This document shows, piece after piece, positions 1 through 9,120 of a DNA stretch of 64,000 nt. The notes below the pieces were generated by a model that worked only from the letters and a program-made list of their open reading frames with translations, ran no database searches and was not told the origin of the DNA. Each line of letters opens with the position of its first letter. Position 1 is the first letter of the stretch. The position numbers and the translations under genes are program-made. The stretch is from Microvirga pudoricolor (GTDB lineage Bacteria > Pseudomonadota > Alphaproteobacteria > Rhizobiales > Beijerinckiaceae), in NCBI RefSeq assembly GCF_016892705.1, contig NZ_JAFEMB010000004.1:62001-126000 (forward strand). The letters are read 5' to 3'.

Positions 1-767
1 CCTGCTCGTCCGGGCGGCCCGGCCACGAGACCCCGCTCGGGGTCTTCACGGTGCTCCAGATGGCCAAGACCCACCGGTCCACGATCTATGACGGCGCGCC
101 CATGCCGGATATGGAGCGGCTGACATGGTCGGGCGTGGCGCTCCATGCGGGCGGCCTGCCGGGCTATCCCAGCTCCCATGGCTGCGTTCACCTGCCCCGC
201 GCCTTTTCCGACAAGCTGTTTACGATCACCCATGTGGGCACGCCCGTGATCATCGCCGGAGCCGCCGGCGACCCCGCCACGATCCTGCATCCGGGCCTCG
301 TTCTCACGCAAGCCTCCGAGTCCGAATTCGACAAGGCGTTGGCGGACCTGAAGGACCGGACCGTGCCCGGTTCGGACCCGGCCTCCTCGACGGCCCTGTC
401 CATGATCGTGTCGTCGGCTGATGACGAGATCGTCGTCATGGAGAACGGCGACACGGTGGCGAGCGGACAAGTCACGATCACTCCCGCCGATACGCCGCTG
501 GGCTCGCACGTCTTGATCTATGGCGGCATCGATCCGGCCGCCCGCCAGATGATCTGGCACGCCATCCCCTACACGACGGAAGCCACCGCCCAGACGGCCC
601 AGGAGGCCGCGGGAGTCCTCCGGCGCATTCGCGGGACGGACGCGATCTTCAGGAGGATCCAGGACCGCCTGCATCCCGGCGCGATCCTCATCACCACCGA
701 CCTGCCCCTGACGCCCGAGACGCGGAGCGGCAAGGATTTCGTGGTCATGTCGGCGGCCGATGCCTGA
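1..767 (+). CDS. L,D-transpeptidase (YkuD domain), 5' end missing
   Basis: This is the C-terminal part of an L,D-transpeptidase, an enzyme that makes 3-3 peptidoglycan cross-links or attaches proteins to peptidoglycan in the periplasm. The frame is open from base 3; the first visible residues (SGRPGHETPLGVFTVLQ) are the usual entry to the YkuD catalytic core, so the true start lies outside the window. The catalytic motif SHGCVHLP is present, with the cysteine codon at 183-185. About 160 residues follow the motif, longer than a minimal YkuD domain, and I do not recognise that tail. Its last 8 bases overlap the next gene, suggesting cotranscription. Family assignment is firm; the substrate is unknown. 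Confidence 0.85.
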   Translation, partial: CSSGRPGHETPLGVFTVLQMAKTHRSTIYDGAPMPDMERLTWSGVALHAGGLPGYPSSHGCVHLPRAFSDKLFTITHVGTPVIIAGAAGDPATILHPGLVLTQASESEFDKALADLKDRTVPGSDPASSTALSMIVSSADDEIVVMENGDTVASGQVTITPADTPLGSHVLIYGGIDPAARQMIWHAIPYTTEATAQTAQEAAGVLRRIRGTDAIFRRIQDRLHPGAILITTDLPLTPETRSGKDFVVMSAADA

Positions 768-1860
768 TCGCCCCTCCAACCACGGCGACGGGCATCGCCT
801 GTCCCGGCGAGCGTTGATGCTGGGATCGATGGCGGCGCTGCTGCCGGTCGATGCCGCCCCCGGCCAGGAAGCCGGCGCGGCTCCGCTCATCTCCGCTCCA
901 CGCCTTGTTCCGGCCCGGTCGCTTCCCGTGCCCGGCACCGTCAGCCCGCCGCTCCAGGCCGTGATCGGGGCGCCCTATCCAACAGGCTGGGATGCCATCC
1001 CGACCTCCCCGGAGGCCTGGAGGGCCCTGGCGGCCCAGAGTTCTGCCGCCGTTGCGCCCCATCTGCCGGCGATCCGGGAGCGCCTGGGCGTGACCGTCGA
1101 GCCCTCGCGGATCGCGGGCGTGAATGTGTTCATCGTCACGCCGAACGATCTTCCGACCGCCAACCGCGACCGTCTCCTGGTCCATGTCCATGGCGGCGGC
1201 TATGTGCTCTATCCGGGCGAGGCCGGGGCGGGTGAAGCCATGCTCATGGCGGGCTATGCCGGTTACAAGACCGTGTCCGTGGATTACCGGATGCCGCCGG
1301 ACCATCCCTTTCCGGCCGCCCTCGACGACGCCATGGCGGTGTGGCGGGACCTGTCAGGCCGCCAGGATCCCCGGCGGATGGGGATCTTCGGCAGCTCGGC
1401 GGGCGGAGGGCTGACGCTGGCGATGGTCCTGCGGGCCAAGGCGGAGGGCCTGCCGCTTCCCGGCGCCATCGCGCCCGGCACGCCCTGGGCCGATCTCACC
1501 GGCGCGGGCGACACGCTGCAGGCCAATGCCTATGTGGACAACGTGCTGGTGTCGTATGCGGGCTGGGTCGGGGCGGCGGCATCCCTCTATGCGGGTGGCC
1601 AACGCCTGACCGATCCTCTCCTGTCGCCGATCTTCGGGGATTTCCAGGGGTTTCCGCCCGCGATCCTGACGTCCGGCACGCGGGACCTCTTCCTGAGCGA
1701 CACGGTCCGGGTTCACCGCAAGCTGCGCCAGGCGGGCGTCGAGGCGTCGCTGCAGGTCTTCGAGGGGCAGAGCCATGCTCAGTTCCTCACGCCTTTCGTG
1801 CCCGAGACCGAGGAAGCGTTTCGTGAGATCGCGCGCTTCTTCGCGCGCCATCTCGGCTAG
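760..1860 (+). CDS. Exported alpha/beta hydrolase, HSL-type esterase/lipase
   Basis: This is a 366-residue serine hydrolase of the hormone-sensitive-lipase family, expected to cleave short-chain esters. The oxyanion-hole motif HGGG starts at H144, the nucleophile elbow is GSSAG with Ser213, and candidate acid and base are Asp309 (in GTRDLF) and His339 (in QSHAQF). The N-terminus has SRRALML followed by a hydrophobic stretch, a twin-arginine-like signal, so the enzyme is probably exported. The start at 760 overlaps the L,D-transpeptidase gene by 8 bases, suggesting translational coupling and perhaps an envelope role. The natural substrate cannot be read from sequence. Confidence 0.85.
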   Translation: MPDRPSNHGDGHRLSRRALMLGSMAALLPVDAAPGQEAGAAPLISAPRLVPARSLPVPGTVSPPLQAVIGAPYPTGWDAIPTSPEAWRALAAQSSAAVAPHLPAIRERLGVTVEPSRIAGVNVFIVTPNDLPTANRDRLLVHVHGGGYVLYPGEAGAGEAMLMAGYAGYKTVSVDYRMPPDHPFPAALDDAMAVWRDLSGRQDPRRMGIFGSSAGGGLTLAMVLRAKAEGLPLPGAIAPGTPWADLTGAGDTLQANAYVDNVLVSYAGWVGAAASLYAGGQRLTDPLLSPIFGDFQGFPPAILTSGTRDLFLSDTVRVHRKLRQAGVEASLQVFEGQSHAQFLTPFVPETEEAFREIARFFARHLG

Positions 1861-1969
1861 GATGATCGAAGCTGTGCCGCTGGCGTCGGCGCGGCCCTTG
1901 TGGTTACGATAGGGCAGCCGCTCACCGGCACGCTTCGGCGCCGGTTGGAGAGGCATCGGGGCAACAACC

Positions 1970-4057
1970 ATGGGAAACGATGCAGCGGCGCCGGTCGCGA
2001 TGCCATCCGCCGCGCCGGACCGTCCGGTCCGGCCTCCGGGCCCGTGCCGCCCCGACGAGATCCGGCTCGGGCGCGCCATCTGCGGCCATTTTGGGCAGGC
2101 CGAGCGGCGGGAATGGTGGCTCGCCAACGGCTTGGGCGGCTATGCGGGCGGCACGGTCGCCGGCAGCCTGACCCGCCGCTATCACGGTCTCCTGATCGCT
2201 CCCGTCGAGCCGCCCCTGGGCCGCAGGCTCATCCTGGCCAAGGCGGACGCCACGCTCGTGGGCGGCGACGTGCCCGTTCCCCTGTTCACCAACGGCTGGA
2301 TGGGCGGTGCCATCGCGCCGCCCGGTCATGTGCGAATCGAGAGCTTCCGGTTCGACTACACGGTGCCGGTCTGGATCTACGAGGCCGAGGGCCGACGCAT
2401 CGAGCACCGGATCTGGATGGAGCCCGGCGCGAATACGACCTATGCGGCCTGGCGCCTCCTGCCGGATGCCTGCGCGCCGAACGCCGCGCTCGCCCTGCGC
2501 GTCGCGCTCCTGGTCAACGACCGTGACCACCACGGCAACATGGTGCCGGGCGGGTTCACGCCAGACATCGCGGCCGAGGGGGACACGCTCACGATCCGGG
2601 ACGGGTCCCTGTTCACGCTCACGATCGCGGCGCCGGGCGGGTCCGTCACGGCCGCGAATGAGTGGTACCGGAACTTCGACCTGTCGCTGGAGGCCGACCG
2701 AGGGCTCGATCCCGTGGACGCCAACCTGTTCGCGGGCTCGGCCGATCTGCCTCTCGGTCGGGGCGCCCTCATGGGGATCGTCGCGAGCCTCGAGCCTGAC
2801 GCTTCGACCGATCTGGAGGCTGCCCTGGAGCGGCGCCTCGCCCATGACCGCAGCGTCCTCGCGGCGGCGGCCCGCACCCTGCCGGACAGGCCGGACTGGA
2901 TCGCCCGGCTGGCTCTTGCCGCGGACGCGTTCGTCTTCGCGAGGCCCTTGCGGGACATGCCGGACGGGCAATCGGTCATTGCGGGCTACCCGTGGTTCGG
3001 GGATTGGGGCCGGGACACGATGATCAGCCTGCCCGGTCTTACGCTGGCGATGGGACGGCCGGACACGGCCAAGCGCATTCTGCGGACCTTCGCACGTTTC
3101 GTCAGCCAGGGCATGCTGCCGAACGTGTTTCCGGGCGACGGCGCAGAGCCCGCCTACAACACCGCCGATGCATCCCTCTGGTTCTTCGAAGCCTGGCGGG
3201 CTTATGTGGACGAGACCGGAGACACCGACGCCCTGCGCGAGGTCTATCCGGTTCTCGAGGACATGATCGCCTGGTATCTGAAGGGGACGCGCTACGGCAT
3301 CGGCGTCGACCCCGCCGACGGGCTGCTGCGGGCGGGCGTCTCGGGCGTGCAGGTCACTTGGATGGACGCCAAGGTCGGGTCCTGGGTGGTGACGCCCCGC
3401 ATCGGCAAGGCGGTGGAGATCAACGCCCTGTGGTTCAATGCCCTACGGATCATGGCGGATTTCGCGGCACGGCTGGGCCAGCCGGATACATTCAGCGAAC
3501 CAGCGGAGCGCGCGCGCGCGGGCTTCTCGCGGTTCGTGCGACCGGACGGGCAAGGGCTCTACGACGTCATCGACAGCCCGGAAGGGCAGGACACGAACAT
3601 CCGGCCGAACCAGATCTTCGCGGTCAGCCTGGCGCATAGTCCGCTGGAGCGCGACGCGCAGGAGCGGGTCGTCGCGTGTTGCACCCGTCACCTGCTGACG
3701 TCCTATGGCCTGCGCTCTCTGGCGCCGGGCAGCGCGGGCTACTGCCCCGTCTATGGCGGCAATGTCCGGGAGCGGGACGGAGGATATCACCAGGGCCCGG
3801 TCTGGACCTGGCTGCTCGGTCCATTCGCGCTGGCCCATTACCGGGTGACCGGCGATGCCGGGGCCGCTCTGGCGTTTCTCGATCCCTTGCGGGATGCTCT
3901 GGCCGACGGGGGGCTGGGCACCCTCGGGGAGATCTTCGACGGCGACCCGCCGCATCATCCGCGCGGCGCGCCGGCCCAGGCCTGGTCCGTCGCCTGTACC
4001 CTCGACGCCTGGCGGCGTCTCCAGGGGGAACTCTCCTCCAACCAAGGCAGGACCTGA
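1970..4057 (+). CDS. Amylo-alpha-1,6-glucosidase / glycogen-debranching enzyme
   Basis: The 695-residue protein has the two-part layout of prokaryotic debranching enzymes. An N-terminal beta-rich domain (about 35-300; WWLANGLGGYAGGTVAG, RYHGLLIAP) is followed by an (alpha/alpha)6 barrel (about 315-690; AGYPWFGDWGRDTMISLPGL, NTADASLWF). The role is hydrolysis of alpha-1,6 branches in glycogen or related alpha-glucans in the cytoplasm; no signal peptide is visible. It lies 4 bases upstream of a second large glucosidase, so the two very likely form an operon for polysaccharide or osmolyte turnover. The ATG at 1970 begins a short, low-complexity, proline-rich leader, so the start could lie slightly downstream. 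Confidence 0.85.
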   Translation: MGNDAAAPVAMPSAAPDRPVRPPGPCRPDEIRLGRAICGHFGQAERREWWLANGLGGYAGGTVAGSLTRRYHGLLIAPVEPPLGRRLILAKADATLVGGDVPVPLFTNGWMGGAIAPPGHVRIESFRFDYTVPVWIYEAEGRRIEHRIWMEPGANTTYAAWRLLPDACAPNAALALRVALLVNDRDHHGNMVPGGFTPDIAAEGDTLTIRDGSLFTLTIAAPGGSVTAANEWYRNFDLSLEADRGLDPVDANLFAGSADLPLGRGALMGIVASLEPDASTDLEAALERRLAHDRSVLAAAARTLPDRPDWIARLALAADAFVFARPLRDMPDGQSVIAGYPWFGDWGRDTMISLPGLTLAMGRPDTAKRILRTFARFVSQGMLPNVFPGDGAEPAYNTADASLWFFEAWRAYVDETGDTDALREVYPVLEDMIAWYLKGTRYGIGVDPADGLLRAGVSGVQVTWMDAKVGSWVVTPRIGKAVEINALWFNALRIMADFAARLGQPDTFSEPAERARAGFSRFVRPDGQGLYDVIDSPEGQDTNIRPNQIFAVSLAHSPLERDAQERVVACCTRHLLTSYGLRSLAPGSAGYCPVYGGNVRERDGGYHQGPVWTWLLGPFALAHYRVTGDAGAALAFLDPLRDALADGGLGTLGEIFDGDPPHHPRGAPAQAWSVACTLDAWRRLQGELSSNQGRT

Positions 4058-4061
4058 AGCC

Positions 4062-6764
4062 ATGGCGGCAGCATTCGACCCGGAGCGCAAGCGCCTGCGG
4101 GAGGCCCGGGACGGCAAAGCCCGTTGGCGCCGGTGGGGCACCTATGTCAGCGAGCGGCAATGGGGCACCGTGCGGGAGGATTACAGCCCAGACGGCACGG
4201 CCTGGGACTACTTCACCCACGACCATGCCCGCAGCCGCGCGTATCGCTGGGGCGAGGACGGCTTGGCGGGGTTCTGCGACGAGGACCAGTACCTGTGCCT
4301 GTCCGTCGCCCTCTGGAACGGGCGGGATCCCATCCTGAAGGAACGTCTCTTCGGCCTCACCAACGCACAAGGCAATCACGGCGAGGACGTGAAGGAGATC
4401 TATTACTATCTCGACGCCATCCCGACCTATTCCTACGCGAAGATGCTCTACAAGCTCCCGCAGGGAGCCTACCCGTATCAATGGCTCATCGACGAGAATG
4501 CGCGCCGTCACGGCCGGGGGGAACCCGAATTCGAGCTGATCGATACCGGGCTGTTCGACGAGGACCGCTATTTCGACGTGGAGGTGGAATACGCCAAGGC
4601 CGACGTCGACGACGTTCTGATGCGCGTGACGGTGCATAACCGAGGCCCGGAGGCGGCGCCGGTTCACGTCCTGCCCCAGGCGTTCTTCCGCAACACCTGG
4701 TCCTGGCGCGAGGGAGAGCCGAGGCCTGTGATGACCGAGGAAGGCTACGGTCTCGTCCGCGTCGAGCATCATGACCTCGGCCTGTTCCACCTGGCTTTCG
4801 ACGAGCCTGACGAGACTCTCTTCTGCGACAATGAAACCAACATGCAGAAGGTGTTCGGCGTCTCCGGGGAGCCGGGGTTCTCGAAGGATGCCTTCCATTC
4901 CTACGTGGTGGATGGGCGCCCTGACGCGGTCAATCCGGACAAGACCGGCACCAAGGCGGCGGGCCTCTACCGGCGGGACGTTCCGGCCGGCGGGCACGTG
5001 ACGTTTCGGGTTCGCCTGCGCTCCGGCGAGCCGATTCAGAACCGGTTCGAGAATTTCGCCGAGATCTTCGCGGCCCGGCATGCGGAGGCCGACGCCTTCT
5101 ACGCGGCGCAGCAAGCCCGGGTCGCGGACGAAGACATGCGGCTCGTCCAGCGCCAGGCTTTCGCCGGGATGCTGTGGAACAAGCAGTTTTACTTCTACAA
5201 CGTCTCGGAATGGCTCGACGGCGACCCAGCCCAGCCGCCGCCTCCCGAGGCGCGCAAGCACGGACGCAACAAGAAGTGGCGGCACTTGAGCAGCGCCAGC
5301 ATCATCTCCATGCCGGACAAATGGGAGTATCCCTGGTTCGCCGCCTGGGACCTCGCCTTCCATTGCGTGACGTTCTCGCTGATCGATCCCGACTTCGCCA
5401 AGGACCAGCTCGCCCTGCTCTGCAAGGTCTGCATGATGCACCCGGACGGGGAACTGCCCGCCTACGAATGGGCCTTCGGGGACGTGAACCCGCCCGTCCA
5501 TGCCTGGGCGGCCCTGCGCGTGTTCGAGAACGACCGCCGCCAGAACGGCGGCGTCGGCGACAACGACTTCCTGGAAGGCGTCTTCCTCAAGCTCATCATG
5601 AACTTCACCTGGTGGGTGAACCGCAAGGATTCGGACGGACGCAACATCTTCGAGGGCGGCTTCCTGGGCCTCGACAATATCGGCATCTTCGACCGCTCGG
5701 CGCCCCTGCCAACGGGCGGGTACATCAGCCAGTCCGACGGCACGGCCTGGATGGCGATGTACTGCCTGAACATGATGCGCATCGCTCTCGAACTGGCCGC
5801 CCACGACCAGACCTACGAGGAACTGGCGATCAAGTTCTTCGAGCACTTCCTGTTCATCGCCAAGGCCATGACCGACATGGGCGAGGAGAGCATCGGCCTC
5901 TGGGACGACGAGGACGGATTTTACTACGACGTCCTCTGCATGCCCAACGGCCAGAAGATCCCCATGCGGCTCCGGTCCATGGTGGGGCTCATTCCGCTCT
6001 TCGCCGTCGAGGTCATTGAGAAATCGGTGCTCCTCAGCATGCCGGGTTTCGCCGAGCGCCTGAGCTGGTACCGCGAGCGGCGAGGCGATCTCGCGCAGCT
6101 CGTTTCGCGCTGGGCCGAACAGGGCAAGAACGGACGCCATCTCCTGTCGCTGGCCCGCGCGTTCCGCACGACAAAGATCCTCCAGCGCATGCTGGACGAG
6201 AGCGAGTTCCTGTCGCCTCACGGCATTCGCGCCCTCTCGCGAAGCTATCTCGAGCATCCCTACGAATTCGACTATAACGGCGCGCGCTACTGCCTCCAGT
6301 ACCAGGCGGCCGAGTCGAACAGCAGCGTCTTCGGGGGCAATTCCAACTGGCGTGGACCGGTCTGGATGCCCGTCAATTTCATGATGGTCGAGAGTCTTCG
6401 TCGCTTTCACGACTATTATGGCACGGACTTCAAGGTCGAGTGCCCGACGGGCTCTGGCGTCAAGATGTGCCTTGGCGATGTGGCCGATGAGCTCTCACGT
6501 CGTCTGACCTCGCTGTTCCTGCGCGGTCCGGACGGGAACAGGCCCGTCTTCGGCGCCAACCGGAAGCTCCAGACCGATCCGCACTTCCGGGACTACATCC
6601 GCTTTCACGAGTATTTTCACGGCGACAACGGATCTGGGCTTGGAGCGTCCTGCCAGACCGGTTGGACCGGCCTCGTGGCCAATCTCATCGATCATCTGGC
6701 GTCTCAATCGGCCGAGGAGCCACAGGAGAGCCGCGAGCGGACATCCGCCGCCGCCTCGTCGTGA
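4062..6764 (+). CDS. GH63/MGH1-like glucosidase, 900 residues
   Basis: This is a large cytoplasmic glycoside hydrolase of the GH63-like (MGH1, mannosyl-oligosaccharide-glucosidase-like) group often annotated simply as glucosidase. Recognisable pieces are the N-terminal WRRWGTYVSERQWGTVREDY, the central YPWFAAWDLAFH and YISQSDGTAWMAMY barrel segments, and near the C-terminus NWRGPVWMPVNF and a GASCQTGWTG end. I chose the ATG at 4062 because it follows the preceding stop by 4 bases and restores the family N-terminus; the frame is open further upstream but there overlaps the debranching enzyme. Likely substrates are alpha-glucosides derived from glycogen or compatible solutes. A smaller relative is encoded at 46340-47626. 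Confidence 0.8.
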   Translation: MAAAFDPERKRLREARDGKARWRRWGTYVSERQWGTVREDYSPDGTAWDYFTHDHARSRAYRWGEDGLAGFCDEDQYLCLSVALWNGRDPILKERLFGLTNAQGNHGEDVKEIYYYLDAIPTYSYAKMLYKLPQGAYPYQWLIDENARRHGRGEPEFELIDTGLFDEDRYFDVEVEYAKADVDDVLMRVTVHNRGPEAAPVHVLPQAFFRNTWSWREGEPRPVMTEEGYGLVRVEHHDLGLFHLAFDEPDETLFCDNETNMQKVFGVSGEPGFSKDAFHSYVVDGRPDAVNPDKTGTKAAGLYRRDVPAGGHVTFRVRLRSGEPIQNRFENFAEIFAARHAEADAFYAAQQARVADEDMRLVQRQAFAGMLWNKQFYFYNVSEWLDGDPAQPPPPEARKHGRNKKWRHLSSASIISMPDKWEYPWFAAWDLAFHCVTFSLIDPDFAKDQLALLCKVCMMHPDGELPAYEWAFGDVNPPVHAWAALRVFENDRRQNGGVGDNDFLEGVFLKLIMNFTWWVNRKDSDGRNIFEGGFLGLDNIGIFDRSAPLPTGGYISQSDGTAWMAMYCLNMMRIALELAAHDQTYEELAIKFFEHFLFIAKAMTDMGEESIGLWDDEDGFYYDVLCMPNGQKIPMRLRSMVGLIPLFAVEVIEKSVLLSMPGFAERLSWYRERRGDLAQLVSRWAEQGKNGRHLLSLARAFRTTKILQRMLDESEFLSPHGIRALSRSYLEHPYEFDYNGARYCLQYQAAESNSSVFGGNSNWRGPVWMPVNFMMVESLRRFHDYYGTDFKVECPTGSGVKMCLGDVADELSRRLTSLFLRGPDGNRPVFGANRKLQTDPHFRDYIRFHEYFHGDNGSGLGASCQTGWTGLVANLIDHLASQSAEEPQESRERTSAAASS

Positions 6765-6793
6765 ACCACACCCACATCATTTGGAACCGAACC

Positions 6794-7561
6794 ATGTCAC
6801 TTGAAAACAAAGTCGCCATCGTCACCGGGGGCAATAGCGGAATCGGCAAGTCCATCGTGCTGGCTCTCGCGGCGCAAGGCGCGAAGGTCGTCATCGATTA
6901 TCTCTTCGATCCCGATGCGACGGACGCCCTCGAGAAGGAAGTCGCCGGTCTCGGCTCGCAGGCGGTCGGTTGCCAGGCCGACGTGAGCAAGGTCGACGAT
7001 CTGCAAAAGCTGATCGACACAGCCGTTCAGACCTTCGGCCGCGTTGACATCATGGTCAACAATGCGGGCGTCGAAACCCGCACATCCGTGCTCGACACCA
7101 CAGAGGGGCAATACGACAAGGTGCTGGACGTCAACCTGAAAAGCGCCTTTTTCGGAACCCAGATCGCCGCCAAGCAGATGATCAAGCAGGGCGAGGGTGG
7201 ACGCATCATCAACATCACGTCGGTACACGAGGATTGGCCGATGCCAGGCAACACGCCCTATTGCCTGTCCAAGGGCGGCATCCGCATGCTCACGCGCACC
7301 GCCGGGGTCGAACTGGCAAGCCATAACATCCTGGTCGTGGGAGTGGGCCCCGGTGCCGTCGCCACGCCCATCAACACCTCGACCATGAAGGACCCGGCCC
7401 TGCTGGCAAAGCTCGATGGCGCGATTCCGCTCGGGCGCATGGCGCAGCCGGAGGAGATTGCGAATGTCGTGGCCTTCCTGGCGGGCCCCAACGCCACCTA
7501 CCTGACGGCCACAACCATCTTCGCCGATGGCGGCATGATGCAGAGCAGCGTCGGACTCTAG
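6794..7561 (+). CDS. SDR-family oxidoreductase (glucose 1-dehydrogenase-like)
   Basis: This is a classical short-chain dehydrogenase of 255 residues. The cofactor motif TGGNSGIG is near the N-terminus, NNAG follows beta-4, and the catalytic Ser-Tyr-Lys set is in ITSVHEDW and YCLSK. The closest named group is glucose 1-dehydrogenase-like SDRs, but substrate prediction within SDRs is unreliable. The ATG at 6794 gives MSLENKVAIVTGG, the normal start of the fold; 29 bases separate it from the upstream glucosidase stop. The stop codon abuts the GMC oxidoreductase gene, so the two oxidoreductases are probably cotranscribed. Confidence 0.85.
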   Translation: MSLENKVAIVTGGNSGIGKSIVLALAAQGAKVVIDYLFDPDATDALEKEVAGLGSQAVGCQADVSKVDDLQKLIDTAVQTFGRVDIMVNNAGVETRTSVLDTTEGQYDKVLDVNLKSAFFGTQIAAKQMIKQGEGGRIINITSVHEDWPMPGNTPYCLSKGGIRMLTRTAGVELASHNILVVGVGPGAVATPINTSTMKDPALLAKLDGAIPLGRMAQPEEIANVVAFLAGPNATYLTATTIFADGGMMQSSVGL

Positions 7562-9120
7562 TGGCGATGAGCGACCATTACGACGTTATCATCATCGGAA
7601 GCGGCGCCGGTGGCGGAACGCTGGCGCGCAAGCTGGCACCGTCAGGCAAACGCATTCTCATCTTGGAACGTGGCGATTGGCTTCCCCGCGAAGCCTTGAA
7701 CTGGAACACCGCAGCCGTGTTTCAGGAAAACCGCTATATCTCCCCCGACACGTGGTACGATTCCGAGGGACGCGCCTTCCAACCGCAGGTGCATTACTTC
7801 GTGGGGGGCTCGACGAAGCTGTTCGGGGCAGCCCTTTACCGCCTGCGCAAGGAGGATTTCGGCGAGACCCGCCATTATGACGGCGTCTCTCCGGCTTGGC
7901 CCATCTCGTATGAGGAACTGGAGCCATATTACACCGCCGCCGAGCAAATGTACCATGTGCACGGCCAGCATGGATCCGATCCGACGGAACCGCCCACCAG
8001 CGGACCGTATCCGGATCCGCCGATCTCCCATGAGCCCCGCATCCAAAGGCTTTTCGACAACCTGGAGGCAGCGGGCTATCACCCGTTCTATGCGCCATCG
8101 GCAGTTATGCTCAATGAAGCCGACATGGCCTACAGCACCTGCATCCGGTGCCAGACCTGCGACGGTTTTCCGTGCCTTGTTCACGCGAAATCCGACGCGG
8201 AAGTCGTGGGTGTCAGGCCCGCGATCGAGTTCGAGAACGTCACGCTTTTGCGCAATGCCGAGGTTCTGAAGCTGGAGACGGACCCGGCGGGCCGTTCTGT
8301 CACGGGGGTGGTCGCCACCGTGAGCGGGCAACCCGAGACATTCTCGGCCGACATCGTGGTGGTGTCGTGCGGGGCCGCGAATTCGGCGAAGCTCCTGTTG
8401 GGGTCCGCGAACGACGCGCACCCCAACGGTCTCGCCAACGGGTCGGATCAGGTGGGCCGGAACTACATGTTCCACAATAGCCAGGCGGTGCTGGCACTCT
8501 CCCTCGAGCCGAACCCGACCATGTTCCAGAAGACGCTGGCACTCAATGACTTCTACTTCGGCATGGACGGCTTCGACTATCCCATGGGCAACATCCAGAT
8601 GGTGGGGAAGTCGCTCGGAGCCATGTACAAGGGCGAGAAGCCGTTGGAGACTGCTCTCGTGCCGGTGGGCCTGCTCGACGATGTGGCGCACCACGCGGTT
8701 GATTTTTGGCTCACCACGGAGGATCTGCCAGATCCTGAGAACCGTGTGACCCTGGAAGCGGATGGGCGCATCAGGCTGAGCTACACACCCAACAACCAGG
8801 TGCCGAAGCAGAAGTTGTACGAGAAGCTGAAATCCATGCTGAACCATCTTGGCATGCACCCTGATTTCCTGGTGCATCGCCAAGCCTACATGAAGACCGA
8901 CATTCCCCTCGCCGGTTGCGCCCATCAGGCCGGGACATGCCGGTTTGGCGACGATCCCGCCACATCCGTCCTCGACCGCAACTGCAAGGCCCACGAACTC
9001 GACAACCTCTACGTGGTCGATACGAGCTTTTTCGTCAGCATCGGGGCCGTCAACCCGTCCCTAACGGCAATCGCGAATGCGCTGCGGGTTGGCGACCACC
9101 TCCTGCAGAGGCTCGGCTGA
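7561..9120 (+). CDS. GMC-family FAD oxidoreductase with a four-cysteine cluster
   Basis: This is a glucose-methanol-choline family flavoenzyme (519 residues from the GTG at 7561; an ATG lies at 7567). The FAD-binding GSGAGGGTLARKL is at the N-terminus, and the conserved C-terminal CAHQAGTCRFG plus VDTSFF...NPSLTAIANALR contains the family active-site and FAD-closing segments. An insertion carries Cys194, Cys197, Cys200 and Cys205 (C-x2-C-x2-C-x4-C), seen in a subgroup of bacterial GMC enzymes and possibly a metal or Fe-S site. It probably oxidises an alcohol or sugar and passes electrons to a quinone or cytochrome rather than oxygen. Neighbours are an SDR and an MFS carrier, suggesting uptake plus oxidation of one substrate. 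Confidence 0.85.
   Translation: MAMSDHYDVIIIGSGAGGGTLARKLAPSGKRILILERGDWLPREALNWNTAAVFQENRYISPDTWYDSEGRAFQPQVHYFVGGSTKLFGAALYRLRKEDFGETRHYDGVSPAWPISYEELEPYYTAAEQMYHVHGQHGSDPTEPPTSGPYPDPPISHEPRIQRLFDNLEAAGYHPFYAPSAVMLNEADMAYSTCIRCQTCDGFPCLVHAKSDAEVVGVRPAIEFENVTLLRNAEVLKLETDPAGRSVTGVVATVSGQPETFSADIVVVSCGAANSAKLLLGSANDAHPNGLANGSDQVGRNYMFHNSQAVLALSLEPNPTMFQKTLALNDFYFGMDGFDYPMGNIQMVGKSLGAMYKGEKPLETALVPVGLLDDVAHHAVDFWLTTEDLPDPENRVTLEADGRIRLSYTPNNQVPKQKLYEKLKSMLNHLGMHPDFLVHRQAYMKTDIPLAGCAHQAGTCRFGDDPATSVLDRNCKAHELDNLYVVDTSFFVSIGAVNPSLTAIANALRVGDHLLQRLG

Noticed and set aside
3855-4061. Upstream extension of the 900-residue glucosidase
   Set aside because: It would overlap the debranching-enzyme gene in another frame and adds sequence unlike the family.
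3624-6410. 928-codon open frame on the minus strand
   Set aside because: It is antisense to two well-supported glycosidase genes, has no family resemblance and is typical of long shadow frames in high-GC DNA.
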